From: Paludibacteraceae bacterium
GTDB lineage: Bacteria; Bacteroidota; Bacteroidia; Bacteroidales; Paludibacteraceae
NCBI GenBank assembly: GCA_024399535.1
Contig: JAKSNU010000009.1
Coordinates: 1-42,374 of the forward strand
DNA length: 42,374 nucleotides
Direction of reading: 5' to 3'
Part shown: one piece after another, positions 9,614 through 19,028 of the stretch
Layout of the letters: each line of letters begins with the position of its first letter
Position numbering within the stretch: the stretch's first letter is position 1
The notes under the pieces: model-generated
Told to the model about the DNA's origin: nothing
What the model saw: the letters and a program-made list of their open reading frames with translations, nothing else
The model's database searches: none
Translations under genes and position numbers: made by a program

Positions 9614-12600
9614 ATGTCATTTAGTAGTTTTTTGTCGGGTCTGTTTGGCAATAAGGCGCAGCGAGACGTTAAGGAGGTGATGCCGATTGTTGAGAAAATC
9701 AAAGCTTTGGAATCTGAAATCAAATCCCTTACGGACGATGACCTCAGATCACGTTCTACAGCATTGAGAAAGAAGATACAAGGTTCGGTAACGGAAGAAC
9801 GAAAGAAAATTGAAGAACTTAGAGCTCAGATAGAAGTCACTGAAATTGAGGAGCGTGACAAAATATACGAGGAAATAGATAAGATAGACAAACGCATACT
9901 CGAAATATTTGAAAAGGAACTTGACAAAGCATTACCTGAAGCATTTGCAATTGTGAAGGACACTGCACGTCGTTTCGCTGAAAATGCGACTATTACAGTA
10001 AAGGCTACTGATTTCGATCGCCAGTTGGCACTGAATCACGACTTTGTTGAGATAGATGGCGATAATGCAGTATATTCCAACGAATGGGAGTCAGGAGGGA
10101 ATATTCACAAATGGGATATGATTCACTATGATGTCCAGCTTATTGGTGGTGTTGTATTGCACAGCGGAAAGATAGCTGAGATGGCTACTGGTGAAGGAAA
10201 GACACTCGTTGCTACTTTGCCTGTATTCCTAAATGCATTGACGGGGAATGGCGTTCATGTGGTGACTGTCAATGATTATTTGGCAAAACGTGACTCTGAG
10301 TGGATGGGCCCTCTCTATATGTTCCATGGTCTCTCGGTTGATTGCATTGATAAATACAAGCCAAACAGCGATGAGCGTCGCAGGGCTTACAATTGCGATA
10401 TCACTTTTGGAACCAACAACGAGTTCGGTTTCGATTATTTACGAGATAATATGGCATTATCGCCAATGGATCTTGTTCAACGCCGACATAACTATGCAAT
10501 TGTCGATGAGGTCGATTCTGTCTTGATAGACGATGCTCGTACGCCATTGATTATTAGTGGTCCTGTGCCAAAAGGCGAAGATCAACTTTTTGATGAGTAC
10601 AAAGCGAGAGTCGAGACGTTGGTTAAGAAACAAACAGTGATGGCTTCAGCTTATCTGAATGAGGCAAAGGCAAAAATCAACTCCGAGGATAAGAAGGAGG
10701 CTGAGGAGGGTGCGTTGGCATTATTCAGATCGTACAAGGCTATGCCTCGTTCGAAGACTCTGATTAAATTTCTCTCAGAGCCTGGTGTAAAGCAGAAAAT
10801 GCTGAAAACTGAGGATTTCTATATGCAGGAGAATAACAAGAATATGCATATAGCTACCGATCCATTGTTTTTCGTGGTGGATGAAAAGCTCAATTCTATA
10901 GATTTGACTGACAAAGGTATAGATGCGTTGACAGGAAGTACGGATGATCCACAATTCTTTGTGTTGCCAGATGTCGGTGCTGACATTGCTGAAATTGAAA
11001 AGATGAAAATTACTGATGCCGAGAAACAGGCAAAGAAAGATGAAGCACTTCAAGAGTATGCAGTCAAATCGGAGAGAATACATACCGTAAGCCAGTTACT
11101 AAAGGCGTACACTTTGTTCTTCCTTGGCGACCAATATATTGTAAAAGACAATCAAGTTCTGCTTGTTGATGAACAGACAGGTCGTATTATGGATGGACGT
11201 CGCTATAGCGATGGTCTGCATCAGGCTATTGAAGCAAAGGAGGGCGTGAAGGTTGAGGCAGCTACACAAACATACGCTACTATCACTTTGCAAAACTATT
11301 TCAGGATGTATCACAAACTTGCTGGTATGACTGGTACTGCTGAAACAGAGGCTGGCGAGTTGTGGGACATATATAAATTGGATGTAGTTGTGATACCAAC
11401 CAACCGTCCGATTGCGCGAAATGATATGAACGACCGTATTTACAAGACCAAGAAGGAGAAAGAGAATGCGGTAATTGAGGAGGTCGTAAATCTTGTTGCA
11501 CAAGGCAGACCAGTGTTGGTGGGTACTACGTCAGTCGAAAATTCAGAAGCATTGTCAAGAAAGTTGACGGTGAGGAAAATCAAACATAACGTCTTGAATG
11601 CTAAATTGCATCAGAAAGAGGCAGATATTGTTGCTCAAGCGGGTTTGCCTGGGACAGTGACTATTGCTACCAATATGGCTGGTCGTGGTACGGATATCAA
11701 GCTCGCTTCAGAGGTGAAAGACGCAGGAGGTTTAGCTATTATCGGTACTGAGCGTCATGAGTCAAGACGTGTGGATAGACAGTTGCGAGGGCGAGCAGGA
11801 CGACAGGGCGATCCTGGTACTTCGGTATTCTTTGTGTCATTGGAAGATAACTTGTTGCGTTTATTCGGTTCTGACAGAATATCTCGTGTGATGGACCGTA
11901 TGGGATTTCAGGAGGGCGAAATGATCGAGCATTCAATGATTTCGAAGTCAATTGAGAATGCACAGAAAAAGGTTGAAGAGAACAACTTTGGTATAAGAAA
12001 GAGATTGCTGGAGTATGATGATGTGATGAACAAACAACGTACTGTAGTATATTCTCGCCGTCGTCATGCTTTGATGGGCGAAAGGGTGGGAGTTGATATA
12101 GTCAATACGTTGTACGACACATTAGATGGTATAGTTGCTTCGAATTATCAGAATAGCGATTTCGAGGGCTTCAAGATGGATATGATGCAATATTTTGCAA
12201 TTGAGCCAAATATTACACAAGAGGAGTTCCGCTCAATGCGTGCGAGCAGGATTACTGAAAAATTGTCGGATGATGTGTTTGCGAATTTTAAGCGTAAAAT
12301 GGATAAACTTGCCGAGATTGCGCATCCTGTAATTAAGAGTGTATTCGAGAATCAAGGCGCGCAATACGATAAAATACTCGTTCCAATCACTGACGGAAGG
12401 AAGGTATATAACATACCTGTAGATTTGAAAAAAGCATACGAGTCAGAGTCGAAAGAGGTGATAAAAGAGTTTGAGAAGGTGTTGTTGCTACATACGATAG
12501 ATGAAGGGTGGATGGAGAACATAAGGGAGTTGGAAGAGTTGCGCCATTCGGTGCAGAATGCTTCGTACGAACAGAAAGATCCGCTATTGGTTTACAAATT

Positions 12601-12922
12601 GGAATCATCGAACCTTTTTATGCAGATGATAGACGATTGTAACCGCAAAATTTCATCTGTTCTTATGAGAGCACAGATTTATATGCGTGACCCATCTGAT
12701 GTGAAGAGGGCAGAGAAACCACGCAGGGCTGATTATAGCCGTTATTCTGCTTCGAAACAAGATTATCAGCGAACTGCTGCTGGAAAAGATACGCGTCAGA
12801 ATCAGGTGACACAACCTGTACATTCAACGAAGACGGTGGGCAGAAATGACCCTTGCCCATGTGGGTCTGGAAAGAAATATAAGAATTGTTGCGGAAGAAA
12901 TGAGGGCTCAGTGGGCGAGTGA
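9614..12922 (+). CDS. secA: Protein translocase subunit SecA
   Basis: An 1102-residue ATPase that drives preproteins through SecYEG. Motifs are Walker A MATGEGKT (K196), Walker B VDEVDS (D298-D301), [13 protein letters not shown], the PPXD region, GRQGDPGTS, and the C-terminal SEC-C zinc motif with C1081, C1083, C1092 and C1093. The protein is longer than E. coli SecA, as usual for Bacteroidota, because of an insertion around residues 330-480. I choose the ATG at 9614 ([17 protein letters not shown]); an in-frame ATG at 9584 would overlap the peptidase gene and add ten unusual residues. The 3' end overlaps the next gene. Confidence 0.97.
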   Translation: MSFSSFLSGLFGNKAQRDVKEVMPIVEKIKALESEIKSLTDDDLRSRSTALRKKIQGSVTEERKKIEELRAQIEVTEIEERDKIYEEIDKIDKRILEIFEKELDKALPEAFAIVKDTARRFAENATITVKATDFDRQLALNHDFVEIDGDNAVYSNEWESGGNIHKWDMIHYDVQLIGGVVLHSGKIAEMATGEGKTLVATLPVFLNALTGNGVHVVTVNDYLAKRDSEWMGPLYMFHGLSVDCIDKYKPNSDERRRAYNCDITFGTNNEFGFDYLRDNMALSPMDLVQRRHNYAIVDEVDSVLIDDARTPLIISGPVPKGEDQLFDEYKARVETLVKKQTVMASAYLNEAKAKINSEDKKEAEEGALALFRSYKAMPRSKTLIKFLSEPGVKQKMLKTEDFYMQENNKNMHIATDPLFFVVDEKLNSIDLTDKGIDALTGSTDDPQFFVLPDVGADIAEIEKMKITDAEKQAKKDEALQEYAVKSERIHTVSQLLKAYTLFFLGDQYIVKDNQVLLVDEQTGRIMDGRRYSDGLHQAIEAKEGVKVEAATQTYATITLQNYFRMYHKLAGMTGTAETEAGELWDIYKLDVVVIPTNRPIARNDMNDRIYKTKKEKENAVIEEVVNLVAQGRPVLVGTTSVENSEALSRKLTVRKIKHNVLNAKLHQKEADIVAQAGLPGTVTIATNMAGRGTDIKLASEVKDAGGLAIIGTERHESRRVDRQLRGRAGRQGDPGTSVFFVSLEDNLLRLFGSDRISRVMDRMGFQEGEMIEHSMISKSIENAQKKVEENNFGIRKRLLEYDDVMNKQRTVVYSRRRHALMGERVGVDIVNTLYDTLDGIVASNYQNSDFEGFKMDMMQYFAIEPNITQEEFRSMRASRITEKLSDDVFANFKRKMDKLAEIAHPVIKSVFENQGAQYDKILVPITDGRKVYNIPVDLKKAYESESKEVIKEFEKVLLLHTIDEGWMENIRELEELRHSVQNASYEQKDPLLVYKLESSNLFMQMIDDCNRKISSVLMRAQIYMRDPSDVKRAEKPRRADYSRYSASKQDYQRTAAGKDTRQNQVTQPVHSTKTVGRNDPCPCGSGKKYKNCCGRNEGSVGE

Positions 12923-13619
12923 TATTAAAAAATACAATTGTATGGACTACTTCGCAGGCGACCCTGTAGAGGTAGTCCGTCGTTGCATAAATACTGGAGA
13001 TGTCAGGGATGTTGAGATAATGGGTATGGTTTGTTCTTGGCTGGCATTTGGAAATAGAGAACAAATACATAAGAAATGTGATTTTGCATATCGTTTGATG
13101 AATGATGGACATCCTTATGAGTATGTAGTTTCTGAGAAATGGAGAGAGTATGCTGGTTCGAAAGAATGTTTTTACAGAATGCGTAGATTTGGGGATTTCC
13201 ATGACTTGTGTGAAAGACTTTCGACTCTTTATGCAAAGTATGATAGCATGGAGGATGTTTTGATAGAGTGCAAAAGTGGCGTGGAGATAATAGAGCGTAT
13301 TGAGGAGATTATGCATCATGTTGGCGGAATACCAAAAGACACAAAGTCAGCATGCAAACGACTGGCGTTGTTCGTAAGATGGATGGTGAGAAGAGATGGA
13401 AAGGTGGATTTAGGGGTGTGGCGGAGAATTTCGCCTTCGTTGCTTTTGATGCCTTTGGATGTACATGTCGTTAAGGTTGCACATAAAGAGGGATTGCTCA
13501 AACGCTCCAATGTTGATATGAAGGCATGTATTGAATTGACTGAGAGGTGTAGGGAGGAGAGCTTTGACGACCCGACTGTTATGGATTATGTACTATTTGC
13601 GAAAGATATTTCAGAGTGA
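12900..13619 (+). CDS. TIGR02757 family protein (DUF2400)
   Basis: About 239 residues from the ATG at 12900, which overlaps the end of secA by 23 bp and is preceded by GGAAG; 12942 is a later possible start. Family features are [25 protein letters not shown] near the N-terminus, [23 protein letters not shown] in the middle, and [16 protein letters not shown], which recalls the helix-hairpin-helix glycosylase fold. The conserved charged and Trp residues suggest an enzyme acting on nucleic acid, but no activity is established that I know of. The overlap with secA implies translational coupling. Confidence 0.8.
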   Translation: MRAQWASDIKKYNCMDYFAGDPVEVVRRCINTGDVRDVEIMGMVCSWLAFGNREQIHKKCDFAYRLMNDGHPYEYVVSEKWREYAGSKECFYRMRRFGDFHDLCERLSTLYAKYDSMEDVLIECKSGVEIIERIEEIMHHVGGIPKDTKSACKRLALFVRWMVRRDGKVDLGVWRRISPSLLLMPLDVHVVKVAHKEGLLKRSNVDMKACIELTERCREESFDDPTVMDYVLFAKDISE

Positions 13620-13645
13620 GAAAAGAATATAAAAACAGATATAAT

Positions 13646-14338
13646 ATGATTTATTCAGAAGATGTAGAGAAGATGTGCGTGGTAGCCAAGGGTGCAAATC
13701 ACCCATCGGCACCGATACCTGAAGAGGGGAAATGGGTGAGAGTGAAGGAAGTTAAGGATATATCGGGATTGACGCATGGTATAGGGTGGTGTGCTCCGCA
13801 ACAGGGGGCATGCAAGTTGACCCTAAACGTAAAAGATGGTATAATTCAAGAAGCATTGGTTGAGACTCTCGGTTGCTCTGGAATGACACATTCGGCAGCA
13901 ATGGCATCTGAAATTTTGCCAGGAAAGACACTGCTTGAAGCTTTGAATACCGACCTTGTATGTGATGCTATCAACACTGCAATGCGCGAGTTGTTCCTTC
14001 AGATAGTTTATGGACGTTCGCAATCGGCATTCTCCGAGGGTGGACTCGTGATTGGAGCATCGCTCGAAGACCTTGGAAAAGGTGTTCGCTCGCAGGTTGG
14101 AACAATGTTCGGCACTCTCGCCAAAGGGCCACGTTATCTTGAGATGGCAGAAGGATATTGCACGAGGATGGCATTGGACAAGGATGGCGAGGTGATAGGT
14201 TATGAGTTTGTGCATATGGGCAAATTCATGGAAATGGTTAAGAAAGGAGTAGATGCCAACGAGGCTTTGGAAAAGGCAAAAGGCACCTATGGACGCTTTA
14301 ACTATGCAGACAAATATATTGACCCACGTAAACAATAA
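13646..14338 (+). CDS. NifU/IscU-like iron-sulfur scaffold protein
   Basis: 230 residues from the ATG at 13646; a GTG at 13616 would extend it by ten residues and overlap the previous stop, so I prefer the ATG. C49, C56 and C77 sit in GIGWCAPQQGACKL and LGCSGMTHSAAMASEI, the latter matching the GCG-S/A-x-x-S loop of IscU/NifU scaffolds. The protein is longer than IscU (about 130), with a C-terminal extension. It lies 5 bases before a GGGtGRT family gene, a conserved pairing in anaerobes. I infer Fe-S cluster assembly or delivery; the client is unknown. Confidence 0.8.
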   Translation: MIYSEDVEKMCVVAKGANHPSAPIPEEGKWVRVKEVKDISGLTHGIGWCAPQQGACKLTLNVKDGIIQEALVETLGCSGMTHSAAMASEILPGKTLLEALNTDLVCDAINTAMRELFLQIVYGRSQSAFSEGGLVIGASLEDLGKGVRSQVGTMFGTLAKGPRYLEMAEGYCTRMALDKDGEVIGYEFVHMGKFMEMVKKGVDANEALEKAKGTYGRFNYADKYIDPRKQ

Positions 14339-14343
14339 AGGCT

Positions 14344-15351
14344 ATGAGAGAAGTAAAATTTGAAAGTCAGGACCGCAGGATGGAAAATGTGTTGCGAGTA
14401 CTCAACGAAAATGGAATAAAATCAGTTGAGGAAGCAGAGGTTTTATGCGAAAAATATGGGTTGGATCCATACAAGACATGCGAGGAAACGCAGCCTATAT
14501 GCTTCGAGAACGCTAAGTGGGCATATGTAGTTGGTTCAGCGATTGCGCTGAAGCGTGGTTGTAAGGTTGCGGCAGATGCTGCCGAAGCAATAGGCGAAGG
14601 ATTGCAGGCATTCTGCATCAAAGGTTCTGTGGCTGATGACCGTAAAGTAGGTCTCGGACATGGAAATTTAGCAGCACGTTTGCTTCGCGAAGAGACAAAA
14701 TGCTTTGCTTTTCTTGCAGGACACGAGTCGTTTGCAGCAGCTGAAGGTGCCATCAAGATAGCAGAAATGGCAAATAAAGTCAGGAAAAACCCATTGCGTT
14801 GCATTCTGGACGGACTTGGAAAGGATGCTGCCAAGATTATATCACGAATCAATGGATTCACATACGTTCAAACCGAGTTCGACTATTTCAGCGGTGAGTT
14901 GAAAGTTGTAGCTGAGAAAGCCTATAGCGATGGGCCAAGGGCAAAAGTCCGCTGCTATGGAGCGGACGATGTCCGTGAAGGTGTGGCAATATTGTGGAAA
15001 GAGGATGTTGATGTCTCAATTACTGGAAATTCAACCAACCCAACGCGTTTCCAACACCCTGTAGCAGGTACTTACAAGAAAGAACGACTCTCGGTAGGGA
15101 AACCATATTTCTCGGTTGCATCAGGTGGCGGAACTGGTCGTACTTTGCATCCTGACAACATGGCTGCTGGTCCTGCATCGTATGGTATGACCGATACTAT
15201 GGGACGTATGCATAGCGATGCTCAGTTCGCTGGCTCGTCATCGGTTCCTGCACATGTTGAGATGATGGGATTTCTTGGCATTGGCAACAACCCAATGGTA
15301 GGGTGTACGGTGGCATGTGCCGTGGATGTGGCTCTTGCTCTGAATAAGTGA
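14344..15351 (+). CDS. GGGtGRT family protein
   Basis: A 335-residue soluble protein carrying the name-giving motif SGGGTGRT (S260-T267), followed by HPDNMAAGPASYGMTDTMGR and VPAHVEMMGFLGIGNNPMVGCTVACAVDVAL. Several cysteines are present, including the GCTVACA pair near the C-terminus. It is almost certainly co-transcribed with the NifU-like gene just upstream. The family has no assigned activity to my knowledge; the neighbour suggests an Fe-S enzyme or accessory factor. A strong terminator follows. Confidence 0.88.
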   Translation: MREVKFESQDRRMENVLRVLNENGIKSVEEAEVLCEKYGLDPYKTCEETQPICFENAKWAYVVGSAIALKRGCKVAADAAEAIGEGLQAFCIKGSVADDRKVGLGHGNLAARLLREETKCFAFLAGHESFAAAEGAIKIAEMANKVRKNPLRCILDGLGKDAAKIISRINGFTYVQTEFDYFSGELKVVAEKAYSDGPRAKVRCYGADDVREGVAILWKEDVDVSITGNSTNPTRFQHPVAGTYKKERLSVGKPYFSVASGGGTGRTLHPDNMAAGPASYGMTDTMGRMHSDAQFAGSSSVPAHVEMMGFLGIGNNPMVGCTVACAVDVALALNK

Positions 15352-15374
15352 GACCATTTAAAGAAATAAATTAG

Positions 15375-15420
15375 TATCTTATATTGAAAAAAAAGTTTTC
15401 AGTATAAGATATTTTTATTT
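15375..15420 (+). terminator. Rho-independent terminator after the GGGtGRT gene
   Basis: The arms 15375-15390 and 15396-15411 pair over 16 bp with one G-U and a 5-base loop, followed by a T-rich tail. It ends the NifU-like/GGGtGRT unit. Confidence 0.9.
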
Positions 15421-15449
15421 GTGTGAATGAAAAAATTATCGTAACTTTG
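15418..15449 (+). promoter_or_regulatory. Promoter of the NSS transporter gene
   Basis: TTTG (15418-15421), 20-base spacer, TAACTTTG (15442-15449): a full Bacteroidota -33/-7 promoter, 26 bases before the start codon. Confidence 0.85.
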
Positions 15450-15475
15450 CAGTTCCAAAATTATATTATGTTTTT

Positions 15476-16822
15476 ATGAAGGAAAGAAGTCAGTTCTCAT
15501 CGAAATTCGGAATGTTGGCTGCTGCTGTCGGTTCGGCTGTTGGATTAGGAAATATTTGGAAATTTCCATACGTTGCTGGGCAGAATGGTGGAGGGGCATT
15601 CTTGTTGGTTTATTTGTTATGTGTGTTGATTATGGGTTTTCCTGCTTTGATTACCGAATTGTCTATAGGAAGGATGGCGCAGACTGGTCCTATTTCGGCA
15701 TTTAAGAAATTGACGGGAAATAATCGTTGGACATTCATAGGTGTTTTGGGAATAATAACTTCGTTTCTGGTCCTGTCATTTTATTTCGTTGTTGCTGGAT
15801 GGTCGTTAGAGTATATATATCAGTCAATTTCTACAATGTCGTTCAAGGGAATGACAACGGCGGATTTAAATAATGCATTTGACCAGTTCTCGACAAACAC
15901 GATGAGACCATATATATGGCTTGTGACTTTTATAGTGATGTCAGGTCTTGTTATTTATATGGGAGTGCAGAAAGGAATTGAGAAAGGGAGCAAGGTTATG
16001 ATGCCAATGCTATTTGCGATAATGGTTTATTTGGCTGTACATGCATTATTAACTAATAGTTCGCCAGAAGGATATGAATTCTATTTGTTGGCTGATTTTT
16101 CAAAGATAACTCCTACTGTGGTGTTGCAAGCATTGGGGCAGTCGTTTTTCTCACTTTCGATTGGAATAGGAGTTCTGTTAACATATGGGTCATATGTGAA
16201 AGAAGGAAACATAGTTATTACAGGTTTGCAAATATCTATTTTGGATACTCTTATAGCATTTATGGCTGGATTAGTTATATTCCCAACGGTGTTTTCGTTT
16301 GGAATTGAAGCTAATGCAGGACCAGAGTTGGCTTTCGTGGCAATGCCAGCGGTGTTTTCGCAGATGACAGGCGGAATGGTATTTGCAATATTGTTCTTTC
16401 TGTTGTTGGCATTGGCTGCTCTGACATCAACAATATCATTGTATGAAGTGATGGTGGCAATGCTGAACGATACCTTTGGACTCAAGAGAGGCTTGGCAAA
16501 TTTGATAGTGGGTGTAGTAGTGGCAATATTGGGAATTATATGTTGCAACTCTATAAATGGTCATAGCATTTTTACGTTATGTGGGATGACGTGCTTTGAT
16601 TGGTGCGACACAATCACTTCTAATTATTTCTTGCCAATAGGGGGGTTGTCAATGATGTTGTTTTTCGGTTGGGGATGTAGTAGGAAAAAAGTACATGATG
16701 CTATGATTGAATTCGGTATGAAGGAGTGGTTCTACAAAATTTACATAGTGTTTGTGAGATTTGTGATTCCTATTCTTATAGTGTTGATAATGCTGAATCA
16801 GTTCGGTGTTTTGAAAATTTGA
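15476..16822 (+). CDS. Neurotransmitter:sodium symporter (SNF/NSS) family transporter
   Basis: A 448-residue inner-membrane protein with about 11 hydrophobic segments, as in bacterial LeuT-like carriers that import amino acids or related solutes with Na+. The hallmark first helix is FGMLAAAVGSAVGLGNIWKFPYVAGQ broken at GSAVGLGN, followed by NGGGAFLLVYLL and PALITELSIGR. SIGIGVLLTYGSY corresponds to the unwound TM6 region and SLYEVMVAMLND to TM8. The start is the ATG at 15476; an upstream ATG at 15468 opens only a three-codon frame. It is a single-gene unit with its own promoter. The substrate cannot be assigned. Confidence 0.93.
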   Translation: MKERSQFSSKFGMLAAAVGSAVGLGNIWKFPYVAGQNGGGAFLLVYLLCVLIMGFPALITELSIGRMAQTGPISAFKKLTGNNRWTFIGVLGIITSFLVLSFYFVVAGWSLEYIYQSISTMSFKGMTTADLNNAFDQFSTNTMRPYIWLVTFIVMSGLVIYMGVQKGIEKGSKVMMPMLFAIMVYLAVHALLTNSSPEGYEFYLLADFSKITPTVVLQALGQSFFSLSIGIGVLLTYGSYVKEGNIVITGLQISILDTLIAFMAGLVIFPTVFSFGIEANAGPELAFVAMPAVFSQMTGGMVFAILFFLLLALAALTSTISLYEVMVAMLNDTFGLKRGLANLIVGVVVAILGIICCNSINGHSIFTLCGMTCFDWCDTITSNYFLPIGGLSMMLFFGWGCSRKKVHDAMIEFGMKEWFYKIYIVFVRFVIPILIVLIMLNQFGVLKI

Positions 16823-16838
16823 AAAAATAAGGGAAAAA

Positions 16839-16870
16839 TTTGGTGGGGTGACGAAAAAGTTGTAACTTTG
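16839..16870 (+). promoter_or_regulatory. Promoter of greA
   Basis: TTTG (16839-16842), 20-base spacer, TAACTTTG (16863-16870), followed by GCAG. It lies 91 bases before the greA ATG, leaving a leader long enough for the hairpin described next. Confidence 0.85.
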
Positions 16871-16899
16871 CAGCGCCTTAAGAAAGTTATGATGCTTGG

Positions 16900-16947
16900 A
16901 AATCCGACAAAAAAAGGTATGTCGGATTTCTGATGTTTTTGTTTTTT
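16900..16947 (+). promoter_or_regulatory. Hairpin in the greA leader, terminator-like
   Basis: AAATCCGACA (16900-16909) and TGTCGGATTT (16920-16929) form a perfect 10-bp stem with a 10-base loop. Six bases later comes a T-rich run (16936-16947). It lies between the greA promoter and the greA start, so it would be in the 5' leader. The gap between stem and T-run makes it a non-canonical terminator. It could also catch transcripts from the transporter gene. Confidence 0.65.
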
Positions 16948-16961
16948 AATAGTTTGAGATT

Positions 16962-17432
16962 ATGGCTTATGTTTACATGACCGAAGATGGTTACAAAAAA
17001 CTGATAGAGCAGATTAAACAGCTCGAATCGGTCGAACGTCCAAGAATATCTGCACAAATCGCCGAGGCAAGGGATAAGGGCGATTTAAGCGAAAATGCTG
17101 AATATGACGCAGCAAAAGAAGCTCAAGGTATGCTTGAAATGAAAATTGCTCAGTTGAAAGATACGTTGGCAAATGCTAAGGTGATTGATGAGACGAAGAT
17201 ATCTGGAGACTCCATACAAATATTGTCGAAAGTCAAGGTGAAGAACCAGAAGAATGGAATGGTGATGAACTATTCACTTGTCTCTGAGAGCGAAGCTAAC
17301 CTTAAAGAGGGTAAGATTGCTATTTCTACACCAATCGCTAAGGCATTACTTGGACATAAGGTGGGTGATGTCGTTGAAATAAAAATTCCTGCTGGAATCT
17401 TGCATTTGGAAGTAATGGAAATAAGTATTTGA
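16962..17432 (+). CDS. greA: Transcription elongation factor GreA
   Basis: A 156-residue cytosolic factor that stimulates RNA cleavage by backtracked RNA polymerase. The N-terminal coiled coil (residues 8-75) contains EARDKGDLSENAEYDAAKE with the acidic tip residues D41 and E44 at the E. coli positions. The C-terminal FKBP-like domain ends in GHKVGDVVEIKIPAG. Length matches the family (about 157). It has its own promoter and a hairpin-bearing leader and is followed 4 bases later by a HIT-family gene, probably co-transcribed. Confidence 0.96.
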   Translation: MAYVYMTEDGYKKLIEQIKQLESVERPRISAQIAEARDKGDLSENAEYDAAKEAQGMLEMKIAQLKDTLANAKVIDETKISGDSIQILSKVKVKNQKNGMVMNYSLVSESEANLKEGKIAISTPIAKALLGHKVGDVVEIKIPAGILHLEVMEISI

Positions 17433-17436
17433 TATT

Positions 17437-17829
17437 ATGACAATATTTTCGAAAATAGTTAACGGGGAAATTCCAAGTTATAAAGTGGCTGAGGACGAGC
17501 ATTATTATGCTTTTTTAGATATTAATCCGCTTCAGAAGGGGCATACATTGGTAATTCCTAAGATTGAAGATGACTATATCTTTAATTTGGATGACGAGAC
17601 ATATTCTGGACTTATGATGTTCGCAAAGAAGGTGGCTTGTGGATTGAAAGAAGCTATACCTTGCCAGCGTGTCGGTGTTGCAGTCCTCGGAATGGAAGTT
17701 CCGCATGTTCACGTGCATCTTGTTCCTATGAATACGGAGAGAGATATGTTGTTTTCGAATCCAAAATTGAAGTTAGATGATTCGGAAATGGCTGAAATTG
17801 CGCTCAAAATCAGTAAAAAAATTAAGTGA
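17437..17829 (+). CDS. HIT family protein (histidine triad nucleotide hydrolase)
   Basis: A 130-residue HIT-superfamily protein. The N-terminus FSKIVNGEIPSYKVAED and the triad H90-V-H92-V-H94 in PHVHVHLVP are diagnostic of the Hint-like branch, which hydrolyses nucleoside phosphoramidates or dinucleotides. It lies 4 bases after greA. An AT-only inverted repeat (17831-17850) follows its stop and may act as a weak terminator before the tRNA promoter. Confidence 0.92.
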   Translation: MTIFSKIVNGEIPSYKVAEDEHYYAFLDINPLQKGHTLVIPKIEDDYIFNLDDETYSGLMMFAKKVACGLKEAIPCQRVGVAVLGMEVPHVHVHLVPMNTERDMLFSNPKLKLDDSEMAEIALKISKKIK

Positions 17830-17849
17830 GAATATTTTTTCAAAAATAT

Positions 17850-17880
17850 TTTGTTGGTAAAGAAAAAAGTTGTACCTTTG
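17850..17880 (+). promoter_or_regulatory. Promoter of tRNA-Met
   Basis: TTTG (17850-17853), 19-base spacer, TACCTTTG (17873-17880), 24 bases upstream of the tRNA. Confidence 0.85.
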
Positions 17881-17904
17881 CAGTCGCAAAATCGGGAGAA
17901 TAAT

Positions 17905-17978
17905 GGCGGGGTAGCTCAGTTGGTTAGAGCGTCGGATTCATAACCCGGAGGTCTCGAGTTCAATTCTCGATCCCGCTA
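17905..17978 (+). tRNA. tRNA-Met (anticodon CAT)
   Basis: A 74-base cloverleaf: acceptor 17905-17911 with 17971-17977 (G1-U72 wobble), D stem GCTC/GAGC, anticodon loop TTCATAA, T stem TCGAG/CTCGA with loop TTCAATT, discriminator A at 17978. The CCA end is not encoded. The anticodon stem has an A31-C39 mismatch and lacks the three GC pairs and the 1-72 mismatch of an initiator, so elongator Met is likely; a CAT-reading Ile2 tRNA cannot be fully excluded by eye. Confidence 0.9.
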
Positions 17979-17980
17979 CA

Positions 17981-18026
17981 AGAAATGGCTATTCAACAAT
18001 GATGTTGGATAGCCATTTCTATTTTT
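17981..18026 (+). terminator. Rho-independent terminator after tRNA-Met
   Basis: The arms 17981-17998 and 18003-18020 pair over 18 bp with one G-U and a 4-base loop, followed by ATTTTTA. It may also serve the converging minus-strand gene. Confidence 0.92.
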
Positions 18027-18046
18027 ATATTTTCAAAAAAAGAATA

Positions 18047-18883
18047 TTATTCTTTGGGAAATAAATCTGGGCATATGTGCGAAAATGCCGAGTATTGACG
18101 TGCGCCGATATTATCGGGTGAACCATACGGGAGAGTAGGGATGTTGTTTTCTGCAATAAATTCGCGTACACGATTTGAAACATTAGGTGTTTCCAGTATT
18201 GCAGCATCAGAATAACGAAGGGCGAGACAATTGAGGTCGTCTGTTTGGAACCTTGTTGCATTGCGAAGTTCAGGGAAATGTTCTGGTTTGACGAAATCGA
18301 AGACCAATCGTGATTCTAAGTTGGGAGCTACTGGCGAGTCAATTTGATTATCAAAAATCGAAAATACTATTTTTGATTTTGCGAAGAATGGGTCAGTAGA
18401 ATAAGAACATTTGATGAACATTGGTGCAATAGCAGCCATCCAACCAGCGCAATAGACTATGTCAGGGGTCCAACGAAGCTTTTTGATTGTTTCGAGAACT
18501 GAACGTACAAAAAAGACTGAACGCTCATCGTTGTCGTTAAAAGGAACTCCATTTGCATCTGCCGAAATGCCTCGACGACGGAAATAATCATCGCTGTCGA
18601 TGAAATAAACTTGGATTCTTGCGGATTGAATGGAGGCAACTTTTATTACAAGAGGGTGGTCATTATCGCTTATGATTATGTTGAGACCAGAGAGACGCTG
18701 AACCTCGTGAAGTTGGTTGCGACGCTCATTGATGTGGCCATAACAAGGCATAAAGACACGTATTTCACAACCTTGCTCTTGAGTGTATTGCGGGAATTTA
18801 CGGCAAATATCGGCTATAACGGATTCGTGTACATAAGGGTCGATTTCCTGCGCAATAAAAAGTACTTTAGCCTTGTTTTTCAT
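18047..18883 (-). CDS. Glycogen/starch synthase-like protein, N-terminal GT5 domain only
   Basis: A 278-residue protein matching only the N-terminal Rossmann half of GT5 glycogen synthases: KVLFIAQEIDPYV, EIRVFMPCYGHINERR, VYFIDSDDYFRR, DERSVFFVRSVLETIKKLRWTPDIVYCAGWMAA. Full enzymes are about 450-550 residues with a second GT-B domain, absent here. The usual ADP-glucose-binding KTGGL after the first strand is replaced (ESVIADI). Such half-length proteins are common in Bacteroidota, so this is a lineage-specific paralogue rather than a fresh truncation. Enzyme activity is doubtful. It has its own minus-strand promoter. Confidence 0.78.
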   Translation of the reverse strand: MKNKAKVLFIAQEIDPYVHESVIADICRKFPQYTQEQGCEIRVFMPCYGHINERRNQLHEVQRLSGLNIIISDNDHPLVIKVASIQSARIQVYFIDSDDYFRRRGISADANGVPFNDNDERSVFFVRSVLETIKKLRWTPDIVYCAGWMAAIAPMFIKCSYSTDPFFAKSKIVFSIFDNQIDSPVAPNLESRLVFDFVKPEHFPELRNATRFQTDDLNCLALRYSDAAILETPNVSNRVREFIAENNIPTLPYGSPDNIGARQYSAFSHICPDLFPKE

Positions 18884-18913
18884 AAACGTTTATATGAATA
18901 AAATTAGACGGGG

Positions 18914-18944
18914 CAAAGTTAGTAATAATTTTCGAAACTGCAAA
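18914..18944 (-). promoter_or_regulatory. Promoter of the GT5-like gene (minus strand)
   Basis: On the minus strand: TTTG (complement of 18941-18944), 19-base spacer, TAACTTTG (complement of 18914-18921), 31 bases before the start codon. Confidence 0.85.
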
Positions 18945-19000
18945 ATATTTTTAATAAATAATTTTTGTGATTTTTTGATTGAAAATAGGAGAAATATTTG

Positions 19001-19008
19001 TAACTTTG
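19001..19008 (+). promoter_or_regulatory. -7 element upstream of trmD (TAACTTTG)
   Basis: TAACTTTG followed by GCAG, 20 bases before the trmD ATG. The nearest TTTG (18974-18977) gives a 23-base spacer, longer than usual. It is back to back with the minus-strand promoter of the GT5-like gene and probably drives the trmD - ttcA-like - serS - radA cluster. Confidence 0.75.
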
Positions 19009-19028
19009 CAGGCTGATAGTTTTTACAT

